NCBI GenBank assembly: GCA_016617495.1
Contig: WYCU01000004.1
Span: 186,001 to 250,000 of the forward strand
Origin: Azonexaceae bacterium s22
Lineage (GTDB): Bacteria; Pseudomonadota; Gammaproteobacteria; Burkholderiales; Rhodocyclaceae
Direction of reading: 5' to 3'
DNA length: 64,000 nt
The translations under genes were made by a program, and so were the position numbers. This document shows positions 48,528-56,653 of this stretch, one piece after another. Each line of letters starts with the position of its first letter. Positions within the stretch are counted from its first letter, which is position 1. The notes below the pieces were generated by a model. The model made no database searches, had not been told where the DNA came from, and was given only the letters and a program-made list of their open reading frames with translations.

Positions 48528-49604
48528 CTACTCTTCTGAATTAAAAAGCGAATCTTGATTGTCAACGCTATTTTTCTTGGCGTTGGTGCTCTTCGCCTGT
48601 GGCGACTGTAATGTCGCGAGCTTTTCAAAGACTTTCTCGTGGCTAGCGGCAACGGCTTTTGCCGCCATCAGTTCGGCTGCCAGCCGCTGCCCCGTTTCCA
48701 TGCTCTCCCTTAGCTTGCAGAGGTTCGCTTGGTTTTCCTTGTCCAGATCGGACACTCGCCCGTTGGCTTGCGCCAACTGATCCGTCAACTGTTGGATTTT
48801 CACCTCGGCAACGGCCAACTGCTCTTTGACCGAGCGCAATGTTCGTACTTCGCCATCGTGTCGATGAAGTTCACTGTGCGCATGGGTGAGCTCGCTTGAT
48901 AGACGGGCATTGTCCTCATGACTGCGGATGAGTTCTTGCTGTTTCGCGTTTGCCGTTTCCTTGGCATTACGCAACTCCCCCTGCAAGAACTGGATCTGCT
49001 GTTCGAACTGGCGCTGATCCTGCTCCCGTTGTTCCTTCGCTGCGGTTCGGAAATGCGCCAGTGCCTCGCGGGCGTGTTGGTGCTTTTCCTCCAGCGACAC
49101 ACGGTGCGCTTCTTCCTTTACCAGTTGCCCTTCCATGTCCTGGATGCGCTGAGCCATTTGTGCCCGAACGATTCTCTCTTCTTGGAGCACGCTTAGTATT
49201 TCGCTGTGGGCTGCTTTCTCTGCACCCAACTCCAGGGCCTGGCGTTCAGACTGGCTGCGAAAGGATTCCACTTCATTACGTAATGTGGCGATGGTGTCGT
49301 TCAGCGCCGCAATTTCTGCCTTGTGCTTATCGGTCAGAGCCGCCAAACGCTGATCAGCTTCTTCATGCAGGCGTTCTGCGAGCCTGGCAGCCAGATCCTG
49401 GATGGCTTCACTGACCGCGACCTGGGTACCGGTACTGCCGCCTTCCTCTTCTTCGATTTCCTTCAGATAGCGGTGAATCGTGCCTTTCGAGCCGGTATCG
49501 CCTAACTCGCTGCGAATTGCGTCGATCGATGGGTAGCGCCCCATCGCCAACAGCTTGTTACGCGCTCTGACGACTTCTGACTTGTAGATTCCTGCTCTGG
49601 CCAT
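48528..49604 (-). CDS. kfrA: KfrA-type DNA-binding coiled-coil protein
   Basis: 358 residues from the ATG at 49604, selected because GAGG lies 5 nt upstream; an ATG 6 codons earlier is possible. Residues ~1-60 are the KfrA N-terminal DNA-binding domain (AGIYKSEVVRARNKLLAMGR, SKGTIHRYLKEIEEE). From ~70 to ~330 it is a continuous Glu/Gln/Ala/Leu-rich coiled coil. KfrA proteins are plasmid regulators and partition accessories that repress their own genes (IncP, IncU); on this chromosome-like segment no replication or partition genes are nearby. The promoter region holds repeats that could be its operator. Confidence 0.85.
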   Translation of the reverse strand: MARAGIYKSEVVRARNKLLAMGRYPSIDAIRSELGDTGSKGTIHRYLKEIEEEEGGSTGTQVAVSEAIQDLAARLAERLHEEADQRLAALTDKHKAEIAALNDTIATLRNEVESFRSQSERQALELGAEKAAHSEILSVLQEERIVRAQMAQRIQDMEGQLVKEEAHRVSLEEKHQHAREALAHFRTAAKEQREQDQRQFEQQIQFLQGELRNAKETANAKQQELIRSHEDNARLSSELTHAHSELHRHDGEVRTLRSVKEQLAVAEVKIQQLTDQLAQANGRVSDLDKENQANLCKLRESMETGQRLAAELMAAKAVAASHEKVFEKLATLQSPQAKSTNAKKNSVDNQDSLFNSEE

Positions 49605-49625
49605 GGCATCCTCGTATTTCATACC

Positions 49626-49647
49626 GTATTACGTATTACGATATTAC
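49626..49647. promoter_or_regulatory. Candidate KfrA operator repeats
   Basis: Two head-to-tail copies of GTATTAC (49626-49632, 49633-49639) and a near copy ATATTAC (49641-49647) lie directly upstream of the kfrA-like start. An inverted exact copy (GTAATAC) lies at 49719-49725. AT-rich iterated sites overlapping the promoter are what KfrA-type autorepressors use. Confidence 0.55.
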
Positions 49648-49718
49648 ATACTAATCAAACGAAGTTCAATGCAGCGAAAGTAGCAAATATAAGACGCGAT
49701 AATGGTAGATTATTTGTT

Positions 49719-49725
49719 GTAATAC
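49719..49725. repeat. Inverted copy of the kfrA operator repeat
   Basis: GTAATAC is the exact reverse complement of the tandem GTATTAC units about 80 bp away, in the same intergenic region. Confidence 0.4.
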
Positions 49726-49807
49726 GCAATGGTGACCCCAAAGTCTTGAACATAATTACGAACGGACATTCTGGCTACACTGGAATTCAATATGTTGCGC
49801 CTGTTCC

Positions 49808-50588
49808 AGCTACCCGCAAGAATTGGAAGAAGCTGTCGGTCGTGTCACGGGCGTGCGCGCCGGGACCGAGCGCCTGGTGGTACTGGCCGAAACTCGTACG
49901 GCGCAGGATGGCAATGAAGCAATTCGCGCTGAGGTAGAGCAATTGGCTATAGAACTCACCGGCCCACTCTGGGGACTCTGGGTGTGGATGGTTTTCGGCC
50001 TCCTGGCACCGGTCTTCTGGGTTGCGATAGCGCTTGCGCCAACGCTCGCCGCGCGGCGTCTCGCCCGAATCGGATCACGCCTTGCCCTGACTGCGACTGG
50101 CATCCAGCCACGAGCAATCGGCTGCGCTACCCGCACGTTTCGCTTTTGTTGCCAAACAGGAATTGCTTGCTCACCCGCTGGCCGCGATACCGTTGAAACG
50201 CCTAGGCGCAGTTTTCGTTGAGCGCTTTGATACTGTGCGCGGTGTTGAAGACACGCATGCACTGGAGAGGCGGGCTGGAGCAGGCAACGCCCTTGTAGTC
50301 TTTGCCGAAGGAACCTTCCGTGAACCGCCCGGTGTATTGCCCTTCCGCATGGGGGCTTTCCTGGCCGCTGCCCGCGCCGATGTTCCGGTCATTCCTGTCA
50401 CTTTGAGCGGCACCCGCCGTCTTCTTCCTGACCTTAGTCTGTGGCCACGCTACAGCAAATTGACGGTTACCGTCCATCCACCGATCATTCCCGCAGGAGC
50501 AAACTGGCACGCAGCCCTTGTACTGCGCGACACCGCGCGGGCAGTCATCCTGGCGCAATCGGGTGAACCGGACGCTACTGTGCGCTGA
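49808..50588 (+). pseudogene. Decayed acyl-AMP ligase/PlsC-type acyltransferase fusion
   Basis: Remnants in two frames. Frame 1 (49808 to ~50120) reads YPQELEEAVGRVTGVRAG then TERLVVLAETR, the C-terminal signature of fatty-acyl-AMP ligases, with the usual segment between them deleted, followed by a hydrophobic linker. Frame 2 (~50136 to 50588) reads RFAFVAKQELLAHPLAAIPLKRLGAVFVERFD and FAEGTFREPPGVLPFRMGAFLAA, which are PlsC motifs II and III. The NHX4D motif I is missing. The large N-terminal ligase domain is gone. This is a truncated, frameshifted gene, not an active enzyme. It overlaps the 3' end of mscS convergently. Confidence 0.8.
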
Positions 50589-51462
50589 TGTCGCAGTGCG
50601 GTTTGGTTAACTGACCCGGTCTCAATATTCGCCAGGTATCGCGAAACACGGCCTGCTCCACTTTCAGCCGCAGATGACTCGGACAGGCCACTCTGATCAC
50701 GAGCATTAGTTGCTCGGGGTCGGAAAAATCCCACAGAATCTTGTTGCGGCCAGAGGGAAAAGCGATGAAGCTTTCGTCGGAAATTTTGCGGAAATGCGCT
50801 TCGGCCTCGCTTTGCCAAGTCTGTGTCGCCTCATCGGCAGCCGCCAGCGCCGCAGATTCCACGCGATCAAGATCCCACATTGCTTCATCGGGGATCGGCA
50901 TGCGAAACAGATGCAATACGTAATCTCCGGTGAGAGATGTGTTTTTCAAAGGCGTGGTCAGCAACAAGCCATTCGGAAACTCAGCCATCTTGCCGGTCTG
51001 CTGCCCGGCATAGCCTAACTCCGCCAACGTCGTGGCAAATATGTCGATGTCGATGACCCGGCCATGAAGTTGGTTGATTTCAATGAGATCACCTACCTTG
51101 AACGGCCGGACGAAGGTGATGTAAAGATAGCCCAGCACGCACATCAGCAGTTCTTTGCTGACGATCAGGACGGCCCCGGCAACCGCTGCTAGGGACAGGG
51201 CAAAACCGGCAATCGTCGACGCCCAGACCGAGATGATGACGAAAAAAACCAGGAACCAGATGACGTTCCGGGCCCAGACCAGATGCATCCGACGCTTCTC
51301 GGCGGAAATTTCCCCTCGCACAAGATAGCGCGCCCAGAGGTGAGAGAGAGCGGCACCTACGGCAATCAGGAAGAAGGTCGCAATGACCTTCTCCCATTGG
51401 CCAGGAATGGCGACAAACAGTTCATGCAGCATGGGCATCAACGCGGCGCTCCGGTCAGCCAT
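50575..51462 (-). CDS. MscS-family mechanosensitive channel
   Basis: 295 residues. Three hydrophobic segments (about residues 22-40, 67-85 and 88-110) form the channel domain; the pore-lining helix is ALSLAAVAGAVLIVSKELLMCVLGY. The beta domain has FKVGDLIEINQLHGRVIDIDIFATTL, with the FPNGLLLTTPLKN strand characteristic of MscS. It opens under membrane tension to release solutes. It is the last gene of an nhaR-psiE-mscS operon. Confidence 0.88.
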   Translation of the reverse strand: MADRSAALMPMLHELFVAIPGQWEKVIATFFLIAVGAALSHLWARYLVRGEISAEKRRMHLVWARNVIWFLVFFVIISVWASTIAGFALSLAAVAGAVLIVSKELLMCVLGYLYITFVRPFKVGDLIEINQLHGRVIDIDIFATTLAELGYAGQQTGKMAEFPNGLLLTTPLKNTSLTGDYVLHLFRMPIPDEAMWDLDRVESAALAAADEATQTWQSEAEAHFRKISDESFIAFPSGRNKILWDFSDPEQLMLVIRVACPSHLRLKVEQAVFRDTWRILRPGQLTKPHCDISAQ

Positions 51463-51490
51463 TGACAGAAGGAATAATGGAGCCTGGCAT

Positions 51491-51955
51491 TCACGAATTC
51501 GAGCCTTTTCTCCGGATAACGATCAAGTAGTATCCCACGGACAATGCCAGCGTTACCGCGGCTGTTGCATAGACATGCTCAGCCCCCAACTCGTTGAAGT
51601 CCAGCACGATGACCTTGCGAGCAATGGCCATCAGAGCCGTCCCGAGGACAATCTCAACGGCCAGTTGCCGGTTATGGTTGTCTTCGACATAAAGAATGAT
51701 GTTGTGAAATATTTCAACTGCGATCAGCACTGCCATGAATGCACCGAAGGTTGCGAGAATATCCTTGATTTCAAGCAGCATGAATGGCGGTGCCATCAAG
51801 CGCTGGTAAAGCACATAGACCACATCCGCCACGCCCCAGATGATGACCATTACCATGACCGCAGCGAGTACGCGTGCAACTTGGGAGATTACCCTGTTGA
51901 AGAAGGACAGTACAGGATCCTGTGTTTGGTGATTTGACTGTTCGTTTGTTTGCAT
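51491..51955 (-). CDS. psiE: PsiE-family membrane protein
   Basis: 154 residues with four hydrophobic segments (about residues 27-50, 64-87, 95-118 and 126-145). The patterns LEIKDILATFGAFMAVLIAVEIFHNI and RQLAVEIVLGTALMAIARKVIVLD match the phosphate-starvation-inducible PsiE family. In E. coli psiE is under PhoB and CRP control; no Pho box was found here. It lies 22 bp after nhaR and 28 bp before mscS, so its expression probably follows nhaR. Confidence 0.85.
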   Translation of the reverse strand: MQTNEQSNHQTQDPVLSFFNRVISQVARVLAAVMVMVIIWGVADVVYVLYQRLMAPPFMLLEIKDILATFGAFMAVLIAVEIFHNIILYVEDNHNRQLAVEIVLGTALMAIARKVIVLDFNELGAEHVYATAAVTLALSVGYYLIVIRRKGSNS

Positions 51956-51977
51956 GATGGCTGCCGATTGAGGAAAC

Positions 51978-52892
51978 TCACGTTGTTGGAACTGGCTGGG
52001 TGATGCTGGGAAATAATGCTGAACGTTCGGATTCCATGACTGTCATGATCGCCGGGTGAACAACCCGTCGCTCGGCCGTTATGGCCCAGAACCCCTCATG
52101 AATCTCATTGACCACGCCGATGCAGCGCGTATTGTAGCGTGTGCATATTTCATCCCTCAGAACGGCGGGCCCCGGGAAAAACCCAGCGCCCGCCTGCCCA
52201 AAAGCTTTCATCAATGCACCATCGTCGAACTCGCCCATCAGCCGCGGCACTAAGCGCAGGTCGCTCAACCAGCGATCGATATGACCACGAATAGCGGAAT
52301 GTCCCCCCGGTAGAAGCAGCGGCGCATCGTTCAGGCATTGCGGAAAATCGCCAAGTTCTGCGCACAAAGACGCCCCCCCGAAAAACGCCAAGGGGCTTTC
52401 CCCCAACTTATGGCTGTGCCCGCGGATGGCCAGCCCGGACGGCATCGGACGATCTGCCACGACCATGTCAAGACGCTGCAAGGCCAATTCGGCCAGCAGC
52501 ATGTCGATAGTGCCTTCCCGGCAAACCAGCCTAACGGGCTCAGGTAGTTTGCCAACAGGGGCCAGCAAACGGTAAGCGAATGTTTTCGGGACGACGTCCG
52601 TGATGCCAATGCGCAGTACCGGGATCGGTTGTCTTTGGCGGGCCGACAATGCCTGCTTCAACTCCCCGCTCAGATGCAGGATTTCATCGGCGTAGGACAG
52701 AACCTGCCGGCCCGCTTCGGTAAGTTCCAGGCCACGTCCAGCCGGACGAAACAGCGCCGCCCCGAGGTCCTCTTCAAGATGGCGGATCTGTCCGCTAATG
52801 GTCTGCGGCGTGAGATTCAACGTCTCAGCAGCACGGCTGATGCCACCCACCTGGGCAACCGTCCAGAAATACCGAAGATGCTTGAGGTTCAT
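51978..52892 (-). CDS. nhaR: LysR-type regulator of the NhaR class
   Basis: 304 residues. The N-terminal winged helix (LKHLRYFWTVAQVGGISRAAETLNLTPQTISGQIRHLEE) is closer to NhaR than to most LysR members, notably TPQTISGQI. The rest is a periplasmic-binding-protein-like effector domain. E. coli NhaR senses Na+ and activates nhaA and other genes. No nhaA is present; the regulated neighbours here would be psiE, mscS and the divergent hibernation/ATPase operon. A palindrome in the shared promoter region is its likely operator. Confidence 0.88.
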   Translation of the reverse strand: MNLKHLRYFWTVAQVGGISRAAETLNLTPQTISGQIRHLEEDLGAALFRPAGRGLELTEAGRQVLSYADEILHLSGELKQALSARQRQPIPVLRIGITDVVPKTFAYRLLAPVGKLPEPVRLVCREGTIDMLLAELALQRLDMVVADRPMPSGLAIRGHSHKLGESPLAFFGGASLCAELGDFPQCLNDAPLLLPGGHSAIRGHIDRWLSDLRLVPRLMGEFDDGALMKAFGQAGAGFFPGPAVLRDEICTRYNTRCIGVVNEIHEGFWAITAERRVVHPAIMTVMESERSALFPSITQPVPTT

Positions 52893-52921
52893 GTGACTGT
52901 TCGTTAATTGCCGAAATATTG

Positions 52922-52945
52922 TTAATAAAAATTCGTGTTTATTAA
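52922..52945. promoter_or_regulatory. Palindromic operator candidate for NhaR
   Basis: TTAATAAA and TTTATTAA are perfect 8-bp arms separated by 8 bp, in the 103-bp region between nhaR and the divergent hpf-like gene. The spacing contains a LysR-type T-N11-A pattern. Confidence 0.6.
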
Positions 52946-52995
52946 AGCATTTTTTGCTCCTATCGTGCTCTCATATTCACAACGAAGGAGCAAAC

Positions 52996-53337
52996 ATGCA
53001 GATCGACATCCGCGCCAAAGGCATCGAAATGAGCGAAGGCTTGCGTGATCATACCGAGCGCTGCCTCAATTTTGGCCTGGATTGGGCCCAGCAAGATGTA
53101 GATCGCGTCGTCATCACACTGTCTGACATCAATGGACCGCGTGGTGGCAACGATAAGCGGTGTCAGCTAAGAATACCGCTACCCCGGATGCGCGATGTCG
53201 TGATCGAGGAAGTTGCCGATGATCTCCAGATCGCTATCGCCCGATCCGTCGACCGGGCGTCCCGTAGTCTGGAGCGTCGCTTGTCGCGACAGCGTGAGTT
53301 CGGCCCGTTGCCGCCATCCTGCCCGACGGAGGACTGA
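52996..53337 (+). CDS. HPF/RaiA-family ribosome hibernation factor
   Basis: 113 residues from the ATG at 52996 with GAAGGAG 6 nt upstream; an earlier in-frame start at 52954 lies within the promoter region. The start MQIDIRAKGIEMSEGLRDHTERCL and the segment DLQIAIARSVDRASRSLERRLSR are typical of the beta-alpha HPF/YfiA fold, which binds the 30S decoding region and inactivates idle ribosomes. It is the short type without the dimerisation domain. Head of a ten-gene same-strand run. Confidence 0.85.
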   Translation: MQIDIRAKGIEMSEGLRDHTERCLNFGLDWAQQDVDRVVITLSDINGPRGGNDKRCQLRIPLPRMRDVVIEEVADDLQIAIARSVDRASRSLERRLSRQREFGPLPPSCPTED

Positions 53338-53338
53338 A

Positions 53339-53923
53339 ATGAGCCTTTCCAAACTTTCCCTGTTCAGCATGCTGGCGAGCCGGATTTTTGCAATCAGCCG
53401 CCGGACCTGGATTCTGATTTCGGTCGTCATCCTGATGTTCACAATTCTGGCCGTCTGGCTGACGATCAGCTTGGCTGGATGGCTGTTCGGCATGGCTCAG
53501 GAGGGGGTTTCGGCTGTGCCGGATGTCGCGCGCAGTGCCGTTCAACAAGTTGAGAAAGTCGTGCCGGGGGCAACCCAGGCCATCGAGGATCTGCGGGCGA
53601 TCGGTCAAGCGGCGCCGCCTGCCCGCGATGTTTCAGGAACCGACCCGATTCCCGTGGCGCGTTTTCCTGGCCTAGCCCGTACGCACTGGCAACGTGAAGA
53701 TCAAGGCATCACGGTACGTTACGAAGGAAAGGCTGATCTGGCAGCGGTCCTGGACCATTATGCCAAGGGCTTTGCCGAGCATGGTTATCGACAGGAACTC
53801 CTCGCCGCCACACCAAGCGAGGAGCGCCATGATTACCACAAGGGAGAAGAACGTATTGGCGTAACCTTCGTGCAGCAGAAAGAAAACAGGGTTTTGGTAA
53901 GCATCACGACTCGGCAGCCATGA
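53339..53923 (+). CDS. Membrane-anchored protein of unknown function
   Basis: 194 residues from the ATG at 53339, one base after the hpf-like stop. A basic N-terminus, one transmembrane helix (about residues 22-48), a short helical region with SAVPDVARSAVQQVEKVVPGA and a globular C-terminal half (from about 100) with FPGLARTHWQREDQGITVRYEGK. No family recognised. Sandwiched between a ribosome-hibernation gene and a cation ATPase gene, with an evident role in the same pathway. Confidence 0.65.
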   Translation: MSLSKLSLFSMLASRIFAISRRTWILISVVILMFTILAVWLTISLAGWLFGMAQEGVSAVPDVARSAVQQVEKVVPGATQAIEDLRAIGQAAPPARDVSGTDPIPVARFPGLARTHWQREDQGITVRYEGKADLAAVLDHYAKGFAEHGYRQELLAATPSEERHDYHKGEERIGVTFVQQKENRVLVSITTRQP

Positions 53924-53949
53924 TTGGCGCCACATAAGGGAGAAACACC

Positions 53950-56649
53950 ATGGCGACACACCAGGCCGACTCTTGGCACGCACAAGCCCATGAACACTGC
54001 ATTGAGCAACTAGCGGTCAATCCGACCGCCGGACTGAGCAGCGTGGAAGTGATAAACCGCCTAGCCGAACACGGCCCCAACCGCCTGGCGGAAAAGCCAC
54101 CGCGTTCCGCCTGGTTGAAATTCTTCGACCAGTTCAAGAGCTTGTTGGTGCTGATCCTGATCGGTGCTGCCGTACTGGCAGGTGCGATTGGTGACTTCAA
54201 GGATGCCATCGTGATCGGCATCGTCGTGCTGCTCAACGCTGCCCTTGGGTTTTTCCAGGAGCATCGTGCGGAGGCGGCACTAGCGGCATTGAAAAACATG
54301 CTGGCGCCCGGCGCCCGGGTGCGTCGCGATGGTCAGATGCAGCAGATCGAGGCGGCTGATCTGGTGCCCGGCGACATTTTGCTGCTCGAAGCCGGCGACC
54401 GCATTCCGGCCGATGCAAGGGTTCTGAGCGCGCACAGCGCCGAAGTCGCGGAAGCGGCATTGACCGGCGAATCCCATGCCGTCGCAAAACTCCCGGATAC
54501 CGTAGCGGAATCGGCGGTTCTGGCGGAACGTCACAACATGGTGTTCATGAATACCGTGGTGACCCGCGGTCGCCTCGAAGCCCTCGTCATCGCCACCGGG
54601 ATGCACACCGAAATGGGGCGCCTGGCCGGTCTGCTGGCCGAGACCGCAGAAGGCGAAACCCCCTTGCAGATTCAACTCGATGGCCTGGGCAAGCGGCTGG
54701 CGATCATCGCCACCGTCGTGGTCGGCCTGATGTTCTTCATGGGCCTGATGCGCGGGGATGAACTGATCAAGACCGCGATGACCGCCATCGCCCTGGCCGT
54801 GGCCGCCATTCCCGAAGGCCTGCCGGCGGTGGTGACGGTGACGCTGGCCCTGGGCATGCACCGGATGGCCAAGCGCAACGCCATCGTCAAGAAGCTGGCC
54901 GCAGTCGAGACTCTCGGCTGCACGACGGTAATCTGCTCCGACAAAACCGGCACGCTGACGCTCAATCAGATGACCGCCCGCGCCGTTTACACCCAGGGCC
55001 AGCGTTACCTGGTCAGCGGCGAGGGTTACGGCGGTGAAGGCCGCTTCGAAGGCATCATCTCCGGGGCGCCAACACTGGGCCATGTCCTGCTGCCGGCAGC
55101 CTTGTGCGTCGATGCCCGGATCAAGGATGGCGCCCTGATCGGCGATCCAACCGAGGGAGCCTTGCTGACGCTGGCGGCAAAAGCGGGTCTGATGCCGGAT
55201 GCCGTCCTTGAGCACCGGCCGCGTATCGCCGAAATTCCGTTCGACTCGGCCACCAAGTACATGGCCACCTTCCACCACGATGGCGACCGGGTCATGATGT
55301 GCGTCAAGGGCGCACCCGACGTGCTGCTGGCGCTGGCCACCAGCCATCTCGGGGACGCCCCTGCGGCCTTGCCGATGGATGAGAAGAGCCGCGCCGCCTT
55401 CATCGCCGAAAACGAGGCGCTGGCCAACCAGGCCTTGCGCGTGCTGGCGCTGGCTAGCCGGGTCATTCCCGCTGCCGATTTCGATCCGGCCGGCAATCTG
55501 TTGCCCTGGGTTCAGGATCTGACCCTGCATGCGCTGGTCGGCATCATCGATCCACCACGTGCTGAAGCGAAGGAGGCCATTGCCACCTGCCACGCTGCCG
55601 GCATCCAGGTGAAGATGATCACCGGCGACCACCGGGTAACGGCCGCTGCCATCGCCCGGGAACTGGGTCTGAAGGGCGAATCCCACGAGGGACGCGAACT
55701 CGATGGACTCAACCAGAGCGAAATCGCCGCGCTGGTCGAGAAGAGCGCCGTCTTCGCCCGGGTCGCCCCCGAGCACAAGATGCGCATTGTCGAAGCCCTG
55801 CAGGCCAAGGGCCATGTCGTGGCGATGACCGGCGACGGGGTCAACGATGCGCCGGCCCTGAAAACCGCCGACATTGGCGTCGCCATGGGGATCACCGGTA
55901 CGGAAGTGACCAAGGAAGCGGCAACCCTGGTGCTGACCGACGACAACTTCGCCTCGATCGTCCGCGCAGTCGAGGAAGGACGCACCATCTACGAGAACAT
56001 CATCAAGTTCGTCCGCTTCCAGCTGTCGACCAACGTCGGGGCGATTCTCACCGTCCTCGGCGCGCCCTTCCTCGGCCTGGCCACGCCATTCACTGCCATC
56101 CAGATCCTTTGGGTCAACATCATCATGGATGGCCCGCCAGCCATGACCCTGGGGGTCGAGCCGGCGCGCTCGGGCATCATGCGCGACACCCCGCGTCAGG
56201 CCGATGCCGGCATCCTCTCGGTGCAGCGCCTGTGGCGCATCGGTCTGTACGGTGCGACCATGGCCGTCGGCACGCTCGGCCTCTACGCCTGGGCGATAGA
56301 GGCCTCCGGCGAAGCCAAGGCGATGACCCTGGCCTTCACCACCTTCGTCCTCTTCCAGTTCTTCAACATCTTCAATGCCCGTGCCGAACACGGCAGTGCC
56401 TTCAACCGGCAGTTCTTCGCCAACGGCAAGCTGTGGCTGGCGCTGGCCGGCGTAGTCCTGCTGCAGATCGTCGCGGTGCATTGGGCGCCGGCACAGGTGA
56501 TTTTTGACACGGTGGATCTGTCGTTGAACGAATGGCTGCTGGCAACCGCCGTGGCTTCCTCGGTGCTCTTCATTGAAGAGCTACGCAAGTTGCTCGTTTC
56601 GCTTGTTTGCCGCAGCAACACCAACGCCACCACCGGACATGAAAGGTAA
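53950..56649 (+). CDS. P2-type cation-translocating ATPase (Ca2+-ATPase-like)
   Basis: 899 residues. Phosphorylation site: SDKTGTLT with Asp331; dephosphorylation loop LTGESHAV; nucleotide site KGAPDVLLAL; hinge TGDGVNDAPALK. Helix M4 reads AIPEGLPAVVTVTLALGM and M6 LWVNIIMDGPPAMTLGVEP, which group it with P2A calcium pumps and the related bacterial Ca2+/Mg2+/Na+ pumps. Ten membrane helices and an N-terminal cation-ATPase domain are complete. The ion is not certain; a role in exporting Ca2+ or Na+ is inferred from the NhaR and MscS neighbours. Codon use is markedly GC-rich. Confidence 0.92.
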   Translation: MATHQADSWHAQAHEHCIEQLAVNPTAGLSSVEVINRLAEHGPNRLAEKPPRSAWLKFFDQFKSLLVLILIGAAVLAGAIGDFKDAIVIGIVVLLNAALGFFQEHRAEAALAALKNMLAPGARVRRDGQMQQIEAADLVPGDILLLEAGDRIPADARVLSAHSAEVAEAALTGESHAVAKLPDTVAESAVLAERHNMVFMNTVVTRGRLEALVIATGMHTEMGRLAGLLAETAEGETPLQIQLDGLGKRLAIIATVVVGLMFFMGLMRGDELIKTAMTAIALAVAAIPEGLPAVVTVTLALGMHRMAKRNAIVKKLAAVETLGCTTVICSDKTGTLTLNQMTARAVYTQGQRYLVSGEGYGGEGRFEGIISGAPTLGHVLLPAALCVDARIKDGALIGDPTEGALLTLAAKAGLMPDAVLEHRPRIAEIPFDSATKYMATFHHDGDRVMMCVKGAPDVLLALATSHLGDAPAALPMDEKSRAAFIAENEALANQALRVLALASRVIPAADFDPAGNLLPWVQDLTLHALVGIIDPPRAEAKEAIATCHAAGIQVKMITGDHRVTAAAIARELGLKGESHEGRELDGLNQSEIAALVEKSAVFARVAPEHKMRIVEALQAKGHVVAMTGDGVNDAPALKTADIGVAMGITGTEVTKEAATLVLTDDNFASIVRAVEEGRTIYENIIKFVRFQLSTNVGAILTVLGAPFLGLATPFTAIQILWVNIIMDGPPAMTLGVEPARSGIMRDTPRQADAGILSVQRLWRIGLYGATMAVGTLGLYAWAIEASGEAKAMTLAFTTFVLFQFFNIFNARAEHGSAFNRQFFANGKLWLALAGVVLLQIVAVHWAPAQVIFDTVDLSLNEWLLATAVASSVLFIEELRKLLVSLVCRSNTNATTGHER

Positions 56650-56653
56650 ATCC

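Noticed and set aside
48134-49604. tRNA-Leu 3' end as an attachment site for an integrated element
   Set aside because: No direct repeat of the tRNA 3' end was found in the following 15 kb and no integrase gene is present.
52893-52995. FNR/Anr box controlling the hpf operon
   Set aside because: No TTGAT-N4-ATCAA-like site was seen; the only strong dyad is TTAATAAA-N8-TTTATTAA, which fits a LysR-type site better.
54280-56481. Minus-strand 733-codon open frame antisense to the cation ATPase
   Set aside because: Low-complexity His/Gly/Asp-rich translation typical of an antisense shadow; the plus-strand ATPase has all catalytic motifs.
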